Position numbers and translations under genes: made by a program. The notes beneath the pieces are model-generated. The model was given only the letters and a program-made list of their open reading frames with translations, did not search any database and had not been told where the DNA came from. Of a stretch of 23,934 nt of DNA, positions 8,071 through 18,414 are shown piece after piece (positions within the stretch are counted from its first letter, which is position 1; every line of letters starts with the position of its first letter). Source of the stretch: Vibrio tasmaniensis 1F-187 (GTDB lineage: Bacteria; Pseudomonadota; Gammaproteobacteria; Enterobacterales; Vibrionaceae); assembly GCF_000272405.2 (NCBI RefSeq), contig NZ_AJZM02000412.1, forward strand, positions 1-23,934, in the 5' to 3' direction.

Positions 8071-8994
8071 GTGAACTTTTTAGAGCTCAAGAATCGCGCA
8101 GGAAATTCTCCTGTGTTGAGCCGCTTATTAGAAAATGGATTTGTACTTCAGCAGAAACTAAGCCTAGCGATGTGTTGTATGTTGATTGCAGCTTCCGCAT
8201 GGATTTTAGGACAGCTTGCATGGTTTATTGAACCTGCTGAGCAAACCGTCGTGCCTTGGAAAGCAACAGCTTCATCGTCTTCTACTCCTCAATCGACCCT
8301 TGATATCTCTTCTTTGCAGCGGAGCAACCTTTTTGGTGCCTATAACCCAACCACGCCAGTTGTGGTTGAACAGCAAGTTATCCAAGATGCGCCAAAGACA
8401 CGATTAAATCTAGTTTTGGTCGGTGCTGTTGCCAGTTCTAATCCAAAACGGAGCTTGGCGGTGATCGCTAATCGCGGTACGCAGGCGACCTACGGAATTA
8501 ATGAAGAGATAGAAGGCACTAGAGCTAAGCTTAAAGCCGTATTAGTCGACCGTGTCATTATTGATAACTCAGGTCGAGACGAAACCTTGATGCTTGAAGG
8601 TATTGAGTACAAGCGTTTAGCTGTCTCAGCCCCTGCGCCACCTCGCGCTTCTTCTTCGGTTCGTGGTAATAACCCTGCTTCAGCAGAGCAAAAGCTAGAT
8701 GAAATTAAAGCGAAGATAATGAAAGATCCGCAACAAATCTTCCAATATGTTCGACTGTCTCAGGTCAAGCGCGACGATAGCGTTATTGGTTATCGTGTGA
8801 GCCCTGGCAAAGATTCAGAACTTTTTAACTCAGTAGGGCTCCAAAACGGAGATATTGCTACTCAGTTAAATGGTCAAGACCTGACTGACCCCGCCGCTAT
8901 GGGCAACATATTCCGTTCTATCTCAGAGCTGACAGAGCTAAATCTCGTCGTCGAGAGAGATGGTCAACAACATGAAGTGTTTATTGAATTTTAA
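8071..8994 (+). CDS. gspC: Type II secretion system inner membrane protein GspC
   Basis: GspC links the inner membrane platform to the secretin and helps select substrates. The 307-residue protein has a short cytoplasmic N-terminus and a membrane segment at about 31-53. A periplasmic homology region follows (about 80-175, with LQRSNLFGAYN and TRLNLVLVGAVAS), then a C-terminal PDZ domain (about 205-307, with RVSPGKDSELFNSVGLQNGD). The GTG start has AGGGG eight bases upstream and a second AAGGA two bases upstream. It is the first gene of the operon, with a 41-base gap to gspD. Confidence 0.95.
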   Translation: MNFLELKNRAGNSPVLSRLLENGFVLQQKLSLAMCCMLIAASAWILGQLAWFIEPAEQTVVPWKATASSSSTPQSTLDISSLQRSNLFGAYNPTTPVVVEQQVIQDAPKTRLNLVLVGAVASSNPKRSLAVIANRGTQATYGINEEIEGTRAKLKAVLVDRVIIDNSGRDETLMLEGIEYKRLAVSAPAPPRASSSVRGNNPASAEQKLDEIKAKIMKDPQQIFQYVRLSQVKRDDSVIGYRVSPGKDSELFNSVGLQNGDIATQLNGQDLTDPAAMGNIFRSISELTELNLVVERDGQQHEVFIEF

Positions 8995-9035
8995 AACTTT
9001 GCGTCTAACGAAGGACGAAAGTGTAGGAGAAGTAC

Positions 9036-11060
9036 GTGAAGCATTGGTTTAAGAAAAGTGCATGGTTATTGGCAGGAAGCTTGATCTGCACACCCGCCGC
9101 CATCGCGAGTGATTTTAGTGCCAGCTTTAAAGGCACTGATATTCAAGAGTTTATTAATATTGTTGGTCGTAATCTAGAGAAGACGATCATCGTCGACCCT
9201 TCGGTGCGCGGAAAAATCGATGTACGTAGCTACGACGTACTCAATGAAGAGCAATATTACAGCTTCTTCCTAAACGTATTAGAAGTGTACGGCTATGCAG
9301 TCGTTGAAATGGACTCGGGTGTTCTTAAGATCATCAAAGCGAAAGATTCAAAAACCTCGGCAATCCCAGTTGTTGGCGACCGTGATTCGATCACAGGCGA
9401 CAGCGTTGTGACACGTGTTGTTACGGTTCGTAATGTCTCGGTTCGTGAGCTATCTCCTCTGCTTCGTCAACTGAATGACAACGCGGGCGCGGGTAACGTG
9501 GTGCACTACGATCCTGCAAATATCATCTTGATTACCGGCCGAGCGGCGGTTGTAAACCGTTTAGCTGAAATCATCAAGCGTGTAGACCAAGCTGGTGATA
9601 AAGAGATCGAAGTTGTTGAACTGAAAAATGCTTCCGCCGCGGAGATGGTGCGCATTGTCGATGCATTAAGCAAAACCACAGATGCTAAAAACACCCCTGC
9701 TTTCCTACAGCCTAAATTAGTTGCTGATGAGCGTACCAATGCAATTCTTATCTCAGGCGACCCTAAAGTACGCAGTCGTTTAAGAAAGTTGATTGAACAG
9801 CTTGATGTGGAAATGGCGACTAAGGGTAACAACCAAGTTATCTACCTTAAATACGCAAAAGCGGAAGACTTAGTTGATGTGCTGAAAGGCGTGTCTGACA
9901 ACCTGCAATCAGAGAAACAAACGTCAACCAAAGGCAGTTCATCGCAGCGCAACCAAGTGATGATTTCGGCTCACAGCGATACTAACTCGTTGGTGATTAC
10001 CGCACAGCCAGACATCATGAACGCGCTGCAAGAAGTGATCGCTCAACTCGATATCCGTCGTGCTCAAGTTTTGATTGAAGCCTTAATTGTTGAAATGGCA
10101 GAAGGTGACGGCGTTAACCTAGGTGTGCAGTGGGGCAACCTAGAAACGGGTGCCATGATTCAGTACAGCAATACCGGTGCATCGATTGGCGGTGTGATGG
10201 TAGGTCTAGAAGAAGCAAAAGACTCGACAACAACTAAAGCTATTTACAATAAGGATAATAAGTTCCTACGTAATGAAACCACGACAAAAAAGGGTGACTA
10301 TTCAACCTTGGCTTCTGCACTGTCTGGTGTTAATGGTGCAGCTATGAGCGTGGTCATGGGTGACTGGACTGCCTTGATCAGTGCGGTAGCAACCGATTCA
10401 AACTCAAACATTCTGTCTTCTCCAAGTATTACGGTGATGGATAACGGCGAAGCGTCGTTTATCGTTGGTGAAGAGGTTCCTGTTTTAACCGGTTCGACAG
10501 CGGGTTCAAGTAACGACAACCCATTCCAAACGGTTGAACGTAAAGAAGTGGGCATCAAGCTTAAAGTGGTGCCACAAATCAATGAAGGTGACTCGGTTCA
10601 ACTGCAAATAGAACAAGAAGTATCGAACGTATTAGGGGCAAACGGGGCCGTAGATGTTCGTTTTGCTAAGCGTCAGCTAAATACGTCAGTGATTGTTCAA
10701 GATGGTCAAATGCTGGTGTTGGGGGGCTTGATTGACGAGCGTGCACTGGAGAGTGAGTCTAAGGTCCCATTCTTGGGTGATATTCCTGTTCTTGGACACC
10801 TGTTCAAATCAACCAGTACTCAGGTTGAGAAAAAGAACCTAATGGTATTTATCAAGCCAACCATTATTCGGGATGGCATGACTGCAGATGGTATCACACA
10901 ACGCAAATACAACTTTATCCGTGCTGAGCAACTGTACAAGGCAGAGCAAGGCTTGAAACTGATGGATAACGATAATATTCCAGTACTTCCTAAGTTTGGC
11001 GATAGCATGAATCATCCTGCTGAAATCCAAGCCTTCATCGATCAAATGGAAGCAGAATAA
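9036..11060 (+). CDS. gspD: Type II secretion system outer membrane secretin GspD
   Basis: GspD forms the outer membrane channel through which folded proteins leave. The 674-residue precursor has a signal peptide cleaved near residue 25 (AAIAS|D). In order it holds N0 (about 26-105), N1 (about 125-190), N2 (about 192-260) and N3 (about 265-345), then the secretin beta-barrel domain (about 350-610). The gate segment EEVPVLTGS lies near 479-487, and the C-terminal S domain would bind a pilotin. The GTG start has AGGAGA five bases upstream. The stop TAA shares its last base with the gspE ATG, so translation is coupled. Confidence 0.98.
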   Translation: MKHWFKKSAWLLAGSLICTPAAIASDFSASFKGTDIQEFINIVGRNLEKTIIVDPSVRGKIDVRSYDVLNEEQYYSFFLNVLEVYGYAVVEMDSGVLKIIKAKDSKTSAIPVVGDRDSITGDSVVTRVVTVRNVSVRELSPLLRQLNDNAGAGNVVHYDPANIILITGRAAVVNRLAEIIKRVDQAGDKEIEVVELKNASAAEMVRIVDALSKTTDAKNTPAFLQPKLVADERTNAILISGDPKVRSRLRKLIEQLDVEMATKGNNQVIYLKYAKAEDLVDVLKGVSDNLQSEKQTSTKGSSSQRNQVMISAHSDTNSLVITAQPDIMNALQEVIAQLDIRRAQVLIEALIVEMAEGDGVNLGVQWGNLETGAMIQYSNTGASIGGVMVGLEEAKDSTTTKAIYNKDNKFLRNETTTKKGDYSTLASALSGVNGAAMSVVMGDWTALISAVATDSNSNILSSPSITVMDNGEASFIVGEEVPVLTGSTAGSSNDNPFQTVERKEVGIKLKVVPQINEGDSVQLQIEQEVSNVLGANGAVDVRFAKRQLNTSVIVQDGQMLVLGGLIDERALESESKVPFLGDIPVLGHLFKSTSTQVEKKNLMVFIKPTIIRDGMTADGITQRKYNFIRAEQLYKAEQGLKLMDNDNIPVLPKFGDSMNHPAEIQAFIDQMEAE

Positions 11061-12562
11061 TGGCTGAATTGGTAGGGGCGGCACGTACTTATCAGCGCTT
11101 GCCGTTTAGCTTTGCGAATCGCTACAAGATGGTGTTGGAATATCAGCACCCGGAGCGCGCGCCAGTACTTTATTATGTTGAACCTCTGAAATCGGCGGCG
11201 ATCATTGAAGTGAGCCGTGTTGTGAAAAATGGCTTCACGCCACAAGCGATCAGCGCAGACGAATTTGATAAAAAACTGACGGACGCGTATCAGCGTGACT
11301 CGTCGGAAGCTCGACAGTTAATGGAAGATATTGGTGCCGACAATGACGACTTTTTCTCGTTAGCGGAAGAGTTGCCACAAGACGAAGACTTGCTTGAATC
11401 AGAAGACGACGCACCGATCATCAAGTTAATTAATGCGATGTTGGGTGAGGCGATTAAAGAAGGCGCTTCGGATATTCATATCGAAACCTTCGAAAAGTCA
11501 CTGTCGATCCGTTTCCGTATTGATGGTGTGCTGCGCGATGTATTAGCACCAAGCCGTAAGTTGGCTCCGCTGTTGGTTTCGCGTGTCAAGGTTATGGCTA
11601 AGCTGGATATTGCGGAAAAACGCGTGCCACAAGACGGTCGTATTTCTCTACGTATCGGTGGCCGAGCGGTTGATGTGCGTGTATCTACCATGCCTTCTTC
11701 ACACGGTGAACGTGTGGTAATGCGTCTGTTGGATAAAAACGCCACTCGCCTAGATCTACACAGTTTGGGTATGACGGCAGAGAACCACGAGAACTTCCGT
11801 AAACTTATTCAGCGCCCACACGGTATTATCTTGGTTACCGGTCCTACGGGTTCGGGTAAATCAACGACCTTGTACGCTGGCCTGCAAGAACTCAACAGTA
11901 ACGAACGCAACATCCTTACCGTTGAAGACCCAATCGAATTTGATATTGATGGTATTGGTCAAACACAGGTAAACCCTAAGGTTGATATGACCTTTGCGCG
12001 CGGCTTACGTGCGATTCTTCGTCAAGATCCCGATGTGGTAATGATTGGTGAGATCCGTGATTTAGAGACTGCTGAGATCGCTGTTCAAGCCTCTTTGACG
12101 GGTCACTTGGTCATGTCGACTCTTCACACCAATACGGCAATCGGTGCGATCACGCGTCTGCGTGATATGGGCATTGAACCTTTCTTGATCTCTTCTTCTC
12201 TGCTGGGTGTTTTGGCTCAGCGCTTGGTTCGTACTCTGTGTAACGACTGTAAAGAACCTTACGAAGCCGATAAAGAACAGAAAAAGCTGTTTGGTATGAA
12301 GAAGAAAGAGAGCCTCACACTTTACCATGCAAAAGGTTGTGAAGAGTGTGGCCATAAAGGTTATCGAGGTCGTACCGGTATTCATGAGCTACTGATGATT
12401 GACGATTCGGTACAAGAGCTGATTCACAGTGAAGCTGGAGAACAGGCAATTGAGAAAGCGATTCGTGGCACAACCCCAAGTATTCGAGATGATGGCTTGA
12501 GCAAAGTTCTGAAAGGGGTAACGTCCTTAGAAGAAGTGATGCGAGTGACTAAGGAAGTCTAG
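11060..12562 (+). CDS. gspE: Type II secretion system cytoplasmic ATPase GspE
   Basis: GspE is the hexameric ATPase that drives pseudopilus assembly while bound to GspL. The 500-residue protein has an N1/N2 region (1-about 130) and a RecA-like domain with Walker [10 protein letters not shown] at 261-269. An Asp box (TVEDPIEF), a Walker B ([12 protein letters not shown]) and a His box ([12 protein letters not shown]) follow. The zinc-binding tetracysteine is intact at C394, C397, C427 and C430, which is typical of T2SS rather than type IV pilus ATPases. The ATG overlaps the gspD stop by one base. Confidence 0.98.
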   Translation: MAELVGAARTYQRLPFSFANRYKMVLEYQHPERAPVLYYVEPLKSAAIIEVSRVVKNGFTPQAISADEFDKKLTDAYQRDSSEARQLMEDIGADNDDFFSLAEELPQDEDLLESEDDAPIIKLINAMLGEAIKEGASDIHIETFEKSLSIRFRIDGVLRDVLAPSRKLAPLLVSRVKVMAKLDIAEKRVPQDGRISLRIGGRAVDVRVSTMPSSHGERVVMRLLDKNATRLDLHSLGMTAENHENFRKLIQRPHGIILVTGPTGSGKSTTLYAGLQELNSNERNILTVEDPIEFDIDGIGQTQVNPKVDMTFARGLRAILRQDPDVVMIGEIRDLETAEIAVQASLTGHLVMSTLHTNTAIGAITRLRDMGIEPFLISSSLLGVLAQRLVRTLCNDCKEPYEADKEQKKLFGMKKKESLTLYHAKGCEECGHKGYRGRTGIHELLMIDDSVQELIHSEAGEQAIEKAIRGTTPSIRDDGLSKVLKGVTSLEEVMRVTKEV

Positions 12563-12563
12563 T

Positions 12564-13784
12564 ATGGCGGCATTTGAATACAAAGCGCTGGATGCCAAAG
12601 GTAAGAGCAAAAAGGGTTCGATTGAAGCGGATAATGCTCGTCAGGCTCGCCAACGTTTAAAAGAACAAGGTTTAATGCCGGTTGAGATGACCGAAGCTAA
12701 GGCGAAAAATGCGAAAGGTACTCAGCCTTCGACCAGCTTTAAGCGTGGTATCAGCACGCCAGATCTTGCGTTGATTACTCGTCAAATATCCACGCTCGTT
12801 CAATCAGGCATGCCGCTAGAAGAGTGCTTGAAAGCGGTCGCTGAGCAGTCTGAAAAGCCACGTATTCGAACTATGTTACTGGCAGTCCGATCTAAAGTGA
12901 CAGAAGGTTACTCGCTAGCGGATAGCTTGTCTGATTATCCACACATCTTCGATGAACTGTTTAGGGCCATGGTTGCGGCGGGTGAGAAGTCTGGTCACTT
13001 AGATGCGGTATTGGAGCGACTGGCCGATTACGCAGAAAATCGTCAGAAGATGCGCTCTAAGCTGCTACAAGCGATGATCTACCCTGTGGTGCTGGTGGTG
13101 TTTGCGGTGACGATTGTTTCGTTCCTGTTGGCAACCGTGGTACCTAAGATCGTCGAGCCTATTATCCAAATGGGCCAAGAGCTTCCTCAGTCGACACAAT
13201 TTTTATTGGCATCGAGTGAATTTATCCAGAATTGGGGCATCCAATTACTGTTGTTGATCATTGGTGTGATTGTGTTGATTAAGACCGCGCTCAAAAAGTC
13301 GGGTGTTCGCATGAGCTGGGATCGCAAACTATTGAGTATTCCGCTGATCGGCAAGATTGCGAAAGGGATCAATACCTCTCGTTTTGCACGAACACTCTCA
13401 ATTTGTACCTCGAGTGCGATTCCAATCCTTGAAGGGATGAAGGTCGCGGTTGATGTGATGTCGAATCAACATGTGAAACAACAAGTATTACAGGCTTCAG
13501 ACAGTGTTAGAGAAGGCGCAAGCTTACGTAAAGCGTTGGATCAAACCAAACTCTTTCCACCGATGATGCTGCATATGATCGCCAGTGGTGAGCAGAGTGG
13601 TCAGTTGGAACAGATGCTGACAAGAGCGGCAGATAACCAAGACCAAAGCTTTGAGTCGACGGTTAATATCGCGTTAGGCATTTTCACCCCAGCGCTTATC
13701 GCGTTGATGGCCGGTTTGGTGCTGTTTATCGTGATGGCGACACTGATGCCGATGCTTGAAATGAACAATTTAATGAGTGGATAA
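12564..13784 (+). CDS. gspF: Type II secretion system inner membrane platform protein GspF
   Basis: GspF is the polytopic core of the inner membrane platform, thought to couple ATPase turning to pseudopilin insertion. The 406-residue protein has the two T2SSF helical domains (about 72-195 and 275-397). Membrane segments lie near 171-195, 224-243 and 372-396. The SGMPLEECL and SGEQSGQLEQML stretches are family-typical. It starts one base after the gspE stop. A terminator-like hairpin begins at its own stop codon. Confidence 0.97.
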   Translation: MAAFEYKALDAKGKSKKGSIEADNARQARQRLKEQGLMPVEMTEAKAKNAKGTQPSTSFKRGISTPDLALITRQISTLVQSGMPLEECLKAVAEQSEKPRIRTMLLAVRSKVTEGYSLADSLSDYPHIFDELFRAMVAAGEKSGHLDAVLERLADYAENRQKMRSKLLQAMIYPVVLVVFAVTIVSFLLATVVPKIVEPIIQMGQELPQSTQFLLASSEFIQNWGIQLLLLIIGVIVLIKTALKKSGVRMSWDRKLLSIPLIGKIAKGINTSRFARTLSICTSSAIPILEGMKVAVDVMSNQHVKQQVLQASDSVREGASLRKALDQTKLFPPMMLHMIASGEQSGQLEQMLTRAADNQDQSFESTVNIALGIFTPALIALMAGLVLFIVMATLMPMLEMNNLMSG

Positions 13785-13811
13785 CGTACTGCTCATCAGA
13801 CGTTAGTTTTT
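13783..13811 (+). terminator. Terminator-like hairpin between gspF and gspG
   Basis: Starting inside the gspF stop codon, aacgt-a-ctg (13783-13791) pairs with cag-acgtt (13797-13804), leaving one bulged base and a five-base loop. A run of five T follows at 13807-13811. The stem is AT-rich, so it is probably a partial terminator or processing site rather than a full stop. A second weak hairpin (gaagg/ccttc, 13825-13843) follows. The 88-base F-G gap is much longer than the other gaps up to this point in the operon. Confidence 0.4.
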
Positions 13812-13872
13812 GGATTATCGAGAAGAAGGGCATTATTACCTTCAACTCGCTATCTGTAATTTGGAGAAAATA

Positions 13873-14316
13873 ATGAAAAATAAAATGAAAAAACAGTCAG
13901 GCTTTACTCTATTGGAAGTGATGGTTGTTGTGGTTATTCTTGGTGTTTTAGCCAGCTTTGTTGTTCCTAACCTTTTGGGTAACAAAGAGAAGGCGGATCA
14001 ACAGAAAGCCATCACGGATATCGTGGCGCTAGAGAACGCGCTAGATATGTACAAACTGGATAACAGTGTTTACCCAACAACGGATCAAGGCCTTGATGGA
14101 TTGGTTTCTAAGCCAAGCAGTCCAGAGCCTCGTAACTACCGTGACGGTGGCTACATTAAGCGTCTGCCTAACGACCCATGGGGCAATGAGTATCAATACC
14201 TAAGCCCAGGTGATAACGGTACTATCGATATCTTTACGCTTGGTGCTGACGGCCAAGAAGGCGGTGAAGGTATCGCTGCGGATATCGGTAACTGGAACAT
14301 GCAGGATTTCCAATAA
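13873..14316 (+). CDS. gspG: Type II secretion system major pseudopilin GspG
   Basis: GspG polymerises into the periplasmic pseudopilus. The 147-residue precursor has a ten-residue basic leader ending in G10. Prepilin peptidase would cut before F11 of FTLLEVMVVVVILGVLASF, leaving the E5 needed for assembly. The C-terminal domain has the calcium-site region DPWGNEYQYLSPG and the conserved FTLGADGQEGGEG end. The ATG at 13873 has GGAG six bases upstream. An upstream in-frame ATG at 13810 would add 21 non-conserved residues and is rejected. Confidence 0.97.
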   Translation: MKNKMKKQSGFTLLEVMVVVVILGVLASFVVPNLLGNKEKADQQKAITDIVALENALDMYKLDNSVYPTTDQGLDGLVSKPSSPEPRNYRDGGYIKRLPNDPWGNEYQYLSPGDNGTIDIFTLGADGQEGGEGIAADIGNWNMQDFQ

Positions 14317-14330
14317 GCTTTGGCTTATTG
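14311..14330 (+). other. Perfect RNA hairpin at the gspG stop codon
   Basis: The bases caataagc (14311-14318) and gcttattg (14323-14330) form a perfect eight-pair stem with a tttg loop, and the gspG stop TAA lies inside the left arm. No T run follows, so it is not a classic terminator. It could act as a 3' stabiliser that keeps gspG message more abundant than the rest of the operon; this role is inferred. Confidence 0.6.
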
Positions 14331-14416
14331 TCGCTTGATAAGTTCCTGTTGATTGAACAGTTCGTGTTAGTTGATACGTTATTGATGGTAGGACGTAAAC
14401 AGATGGAGTCTACAAG

Positions 14417-15010
14417 GTGAAAACTCAGCAAACACAGCCAGGTTTCACCTTGATTGAGATTCTTTTGGTGTTGGTATTACTGTCAGTAACGGCGGTCGCG
14501 GTGATCGCGACTATTCCGACCAATAGCAAAGATGTCGCTAAAAAATACGCTCAAAGCTTCTATCAACGAGTTCAATTACTCAATGAAGAGGCTATTTTGA
14601 GTGGCTTGGATTTTGGCGTTCGTGTCGATGAAAAGAAATCGACTTACGTTCTGATGGCGCTTAAGTCAGAAGGTTGGCAAGACGTCGAATTTGAAAAAAT
14701 CCCCTCTTCAACTGAATTACCGGAAGAACTCGCGTTGTCACTGACTTTAGGTGGTGGCGCATGGGAAGACGATGATCGTCTGTTCAATCCCGGAAGCTTG
14801 TTTGATGAAGATATGTTTGCGGATCTTGAAGAGGAAAAAAAGCCCAAGCCACCTCAGATATACATTTTGTCGAGTGCTGAAATGACGCCATTTGTATTGT
14901 CGTTTTATCCAAATACCGGAGACACCATACAAGATGGTTGGCGTATTCGAGTGTTGGATAATGGTGTGATTCGACTGCTAGAGCCGGGAGAAGAAGATGA
15001 AGAGGAATAA
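14417..15010 (+). CDS. gspH: Type II secretion system minor pseudopilin GspH
   Basis: GspH is a minor pseudopilin placed near the tip of the pseudopilus. The 197-residue precursor has a nine-residue leader ending in G9, then FTLIEILLVLVLLSV with E5 in place. The C-terminal part is strongly acidic: WEDDDRLFNPGSLFDEDMFADLEEEKK in the middle (residues about 114-140) and EPGEEDEEE at the end. The GTG start has GGAG eight bases upstream. It follows gspG after a 100-base gap and overlaps gspI by 14 bases. Confidence 0.93.
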   Translation: MKTQQTQPGFTLIEILLVLVLLSVTAVAVIATIPTNSKDVAKKYAQSFYQRVQLLNEEAILSGLDFGVRVDEKKSTYVLMALKSEGWQDVEFEKIPSSTELPEELALSLTLGGGAWEDDDRLFNPGSLFDEDMFADLEEEKKPKPPQIYILSSAEMTPFVLSFYPNTGDTIQDGWRIRVLDNGVIRLLEPGEEDEEE

Positions 15011-15392
15011 CCGTTCTCCTTATCGTTCTCGTGGTATGCCTCTTGGTTCTCGAGGAATGACTCTGCTTGAAGTATTAGTTGCGCTCGCTATCTTCGCTAC
15101 GGCGGCGATCAGTGTGATTCGTGCTGTCACCCAACACATTAATACCCTCAGTTATCTAGAAGAAAAAACCTTCGCGGCGATGGTTGTTGATAACCAGATG
15201 GCCTTAGTCATGCTGCATCCTGAGAAGCTTAAAAAAGCGCAGGGTACGCAAGAGTTAGCAGGAAGAGAGTGGTTCTGGAAGGTGACTCCCATCGATACCA
15301 GCGATAATTTATTAAAGGCGTTTGATGTGAGTGCGGCAACAAGTAAGAAAGCTTCTCCAGTGGTCACGGTGCGCAGCTATGTGGTCAATTAA
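14997..15392 (+). CDS. gspI: Type II secretion system minor pseudopilin GspI
   Basis: GspI forms the tip complex core with GspJ and GspK. The 131-residue precursor has a 20-residue basic leader ending in G20, then MTLLEVLVALAIFATAAI with E5 present. The globular part includes NQMALVMLHPEKL and WFWKVTPIDTSD, which is typical of GspI. The ATG at 14997 has GGGAG about seven bases upstream. A later ATG at 15036 lacks a ribosome site. It overlaps gspH by 14 bases. Confidence 0.93.
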   Translation: MKRNNRSPYRSRGMPLGSRGMTLLEVLVALAIFATAAISVIRAVTQHINTLSYLEEKTFAAMVVDNQMALVMLHPEKLKKAQGTQELAGREWFWKVTPIDTSDNLLKAFDVSAATSKKASPVVTVRSYVVN

Positions 15393-16146
15393 AAGCGTGT
15401 GGTTAGCTAAGAGCAAGTCGCCAAGCGAGAGCATGTCCGCCAATAAGCGAGAGCCTCGTAAACAAGGTCTATCTTCAAAAGGGAGAGGCTTTACTTTAAT
15501 CGAAGTTTTGGTCTCGATTGCCATCTTTTCCACGTTAAGCATGGCGGCTTATCAGGTGGTAAATCAGGTCCAACGAAGCAATGAACTCTCTATTGAGCGC
15601 AGTGCTCGTTTAAATCAACTGCAACGCAGTTTAGTCATTTTAGATAATGATTTTCGCCAGATGGCGGTACGACAATTTCGTACCAATGGTGAAGAAGCAT
15701 CATCTAAGCTGATCCTAATGAAAGAGTATTTACTGGATTCCGACAGTGTTGGCATCATGTTTACTCGCCTTGGTTGGCACAACCCACAGCAGCAGTTCCC
15801 TCGCGGAGAAGTCACCAAAGTAGGCTACCGCATAAAAGAGGAAACGCTTGAGCGTGTATGGTGGCGTTACCCCGATACACCTGCCGGCCAACAAGGTGTG
15901 ATTACTCCTCTGCTTGATGATGTTGAGAACCTGGAGTTCGAGTTTTATGACGGAAGCCGCTGGGGCAAAGAGTGGCAAACCGATAAATCACTGCCTAAAG
16001 CGGTGAGACTTAAGCTGACACTGAAAGATTACGGTGAGATAGAACGTGTTTATCTCACACCAAGTGGCGCCTTAGATCAGGTCGATGATTCTTCAAACAG
16101 TGACTCTTCAGGCAGTAATGAGGGGAATAATGATTCATCAAACTAA
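15379..16146 (+). CDS. gspJ: Type II secretion system minor pseudopilin GspJ
   Basis: GspJ is a tip-complex pseudopilin. The body is clear: [17 protein letters not shown] with E5, then [23 protein letters not shown] (given here as two parts: [11 protein letters not shown] and [11 protein letters not shown]) and [14 protein letters not shown]. The start is uncertain. The ATG at 15379 gives 255 residues with a long 37-residue leader and a 14-base overlap with gspI, the same overlap as gspH/gspI. The ATG at 15433 gives 237 residues and a more usual 19-residue leader. Neither has a good ribosome site, and the frame remains open upstream to 15331. The last 20 or so residues are almost only S, N, D, E and G and overlap the gspK start. 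Confidence 0.88.
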   Translation: MWSIKSVWLAKSKSPSESMSANKREPRKQGLSSKGRGFTLIEVLVSIAIFSTLSMAAYQVVNQVQRSNELSIERSARLNQLQRSLVILDNDFRQMAVRQFRTNGEEASSKLILMKEYLLDSDSVGIMFTRLGWHNPQQQFPRGEVTKVGYRIKEETLERVWWRYPDTPAGQQGVITPLLDDVENLEFEFYDGSRWGKEWQTDKSLPKAVRLKLTLKDYGEIERVYLTPSGALDQVDDSSNSDSSGSNEGNNDSSN

Positions 16147-17179
16147 TAAGCCTGCACTGACAAGGTCTGCTGTGGGGCGTAAACAGCGTGGTGTCGCGCT
16201 GATCATTATTCTGATGCTTTTGGCGATCATGGCAACCATAGCTGGCAGTATGTCGGAGCGTCTGTTTACGCAATTCAAACGCGTTGGCAATCAACTGAAT
16301 TACCAACAGGCTTACTGGTATAGCATTGGTGTAGAAGCACTTGTCCAAGACGGTATTAGGCAAAGCTATAAAGATAGTGATACGGTGAACTTAAGCCAGC
16401 CATGGGCGTTAGAAGAGCAGGTATACCCATTGGATTATGGCCAAGTTAAAGGGCGTATCGTTGATGCTCAGGCTTGTTTCAATCTTAATGCGCTCGCTGG
16501 GATTACGACGACATCAAGTAACCAAACCCCTTATTTAGTGAAGGTTTGGCAAACTTTACTGGAAAACCAAGATGTGGAGCCTTATCAGGCTGAGGTTATC
16601 GCAAATTCAAGTTGGGAATTTCTGGACTCTGATACTCGAGCCACCTCTTCGACGGGTGTAGAAGACAGCACTTATGAGGCGATGAAGCCAGCTTATTTGG
16701 CGGCGAATGGCCTAATAGCGGATGAATCAGAGTTGCGAGCCATTTATCAGGTCTCTGGTGAGGCAATGGAAAAGGTACATCCATTTATTTGCGCTTTGCC
16801 CACTGATGATTTCCGATTAAACGTGAATACCATCTCGGAAAAGCAGGCATCTTTACTGGAAGCAATGTTTGCACCCGGTCTAAGTGAATCGGACGCCAAA
16901 CAGCTGATAGACAAGCGCCCATTTGATGGCTGGGATTCGGTGGATGCGTTTATGGCTGAGCCTGCTATTGTTGGTGTGAGTGCTGAAGTCAGCAAACAAG
17001 CGAAAGCATATTTAACTGTAGATAGCGCCTATTTTGAGCTAGATGCAGAGGTATTAGTTGAGCAGTCTCGTGTACGTATACGAACGCTTTTCTATAGTAG
17101 TAATAGAGAAACAGTGACGGTAGTACGCCGTCGTTTTGGAGGAATCCGTGAGCGAGTTTCTGACCGTTCGACTGAGTAG
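16130..17179 (+). CDS. gspK: Type II secretion system minor pseudopilin GspK
   Basis: GspK is the large pseudopilin that caps the tip. The 349-residue precursor has a 21-residue leader ending in G21, then [19 protein letters not shown]. The fifth mature residue is not glutamate, which is the known hallmark of GspK. The large alpha domain includes [13 protein letters not shown] and FRLNVNTIS. The ATG at 16130 has AGGGG four bases upstream. An in-frame start at 16085 would add 15 residues and is less likely. It overlaps gspJ by 17 bases and gspL by 32. Confidence 0.95.
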   Translation: MIHQTNKPALTRSAVGRKQRGVALIIILMLLAIMATIAGSMSERLFTQFKRVGNQLNYQQAYWYSIGVEALVQDGIRQSYKDSDTVNLSQPWALEEQVYPLDYGQVKGRIVDAQACFNLNALAGITTTSSNQTPYLVKVWQTLLENQDVEPYQAEVIANSSWEFLDSDTRATSSTGVEDSTYEAMKPAYLAANGLIADESELRAIYQVSGEAMEKVHPFICALPTDDFRLNVNTISEKQASLLEAMFAPGLSESDAKQLIDKRPFDGWDSVDAFMAEPAIVGVSAEVSKQAKAYLTVDSAYFELDAEVLVEQSRVRIRTLFYSSNRETVTVVRRRFGGIRERVSDRSTE

Positions 17180-18395
17180 CGAACCACAAAGCCCAGTGCA
17201 GTGGTTGGTTTGGTCGACAAGCCAACAAGAAGTGATAGCAAGTGGTGAGCTGTCTAGCTGGGATCAGCTTGATGAGTTAACGCCTTACGCTGAAAAGCGT
17301 AGCTGTATCGCTTTATTGCCGGGAAATGAGTGCTTAATTAAGCGTGTTGAAATTCCGAAAGGTGCTGCTCGCCAGTTCGACTCTATGCTGCCATTTTTGT
17401 TAGAAGACGAAGTGGCACAAGATATCGAAGACTTACATCTAACCATTTTAGATAAAGATGCAACGCACGCTACTGTGTGTGGTGTAGATCGCGAATGGTT
17501 AAAACAAGCTTTAGACCAGTTTCGCAAAGCCAATATTATTTTCCGTAAGGTGCTACCAGATACACTAGCCGTGCCTGTTGAAGATCAAGGCATCAGTGCA
17601 TTGCAAATCGACCAGCACTGGTTATTGCGCCAAGGTCACTCTCAACGTCAAGGTAACTATCAAGCCGTATCGATCAGCGAAGCATGGTTACCGATGTTTT
17701 TGCAAAGTGATTGGGTTGTGGCTGACGACGAAGAGCAACCTACGACTATCTTCAGCTATACCGCAATGCCGAGCGACGATGTACAACAGCAAAGCGGTAT
17801 GGAATGGCAAGCAAAGCCTGCGGAATTAGTGATGTCTTTGCTGAGTCAACAAGCGATCACAAGCGGCGTAAATTTACTGACGGGCACCTTTAAAACCAAA
17901 TCTTCTTTCAGTAAATATTGGCGTGTATGGCAGAAGGTGGCGATTGCTGCTTGCTTGCTGGTGGCCGTGATTGTGACTCAACAAGTGTTGAAGGTGCAGC
18001 AATACGAAGCACAGGCACAAGCCTATCGCATGGAGAGTGAGCGTATCTTTAGAGCCGTTCTGCCAGGCAAACAACGAATTCCGACAGTAAGCTACCTTAA
18101 GCGTCAGATGAATGACGAAGCTAAGAAATACGGTGGCTCAGGCGATGGTGACTCCTTACTTGGTTGGTTAGCATTGCTGCCTGAAACGTTAGGACAAGTG
18201 AAATCGATCGAAGTCGAAAGCATTCGCTATGATGGCAATCGCTCTGAAGTTCGATTACAAGCTAAAAGCGCTGATTTTCAACATTTTGAGACGGCTAAAG
18301 TGAAACTTGAAGAGAAGTTTTCCGTTGAACAAGGGCCATTGAACCGTAATGGCGATGCCGTATTTGGCAGTTTTACCCTTAAGCCCCGTCAGTAA
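17148..18395 (+). CDS. gspL: Type II secretion system inner membrane protein GspL
   Basis: GspL anchors the GspE ATPase to the membrane platform. The 415-residue protein has a large actin-like cytoplasmic domain (1-about 250, opening with [11 protein letters not shown]). One membrane segment follows at about 263-281, then a periplasmic ferredoxin-like domain (about 325-415) that pairs with GspM. The GTG at 17148 has GGAGGA four bases upstream and gives the canonical start. A TTG four codons earlier lies within that ribosome site and is rejected. Confidence 0.96.
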   Translation: MSEFLTVRLSSEPQSPVQWLVWSTSQQEVIASGELSSWDQLDELTPYAEKRSCIALLPGNECLIKRVEIPKGAARQFDSMLPFLLEDEVAQDIEDLHLTILDKDATHATVCGVDREWLKQALDQFRKANIIFRKVLPDTLAVPVEDQGISALQIDQHWLLRQGHSQRQGNYQAVSISEAWLPMFLQSDWVVADDEEQPTTIFSYTAMPSDDVQQQSGMEWQAKPAELVMSLLSQQAITSGVNLLTGTFKTKSSFSKYWRVWQKVAIAACLLVAVIVTQQVLKVQQYEAQAQAYRMESERIFRAVLPGKQRIPTVSYLKRQMNDEAKKYGGSGDGDSLLGWLALLPETLGQVKSIEVESIRYDGNRSEVRLQAKSADFQHFETAKVKLEEKFSVEQGPLNRNGDAVFGSFTLKPRQ

Positions 18396-18414
18396 CTGCG
18401 CAAGGAGATCAGTG

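Noticed and set aside
10298..10582. Antisense frames within gspD and other gsp genes
   Set aside because: They are codon shadows of strongly supported genes and carry no signals of their own.
14346..14360. Small inverted repeat ctgtt/aacag before gspH
   Set aside because: Five pairs of mostly AT with no T run; too weak to call a regulatory element.
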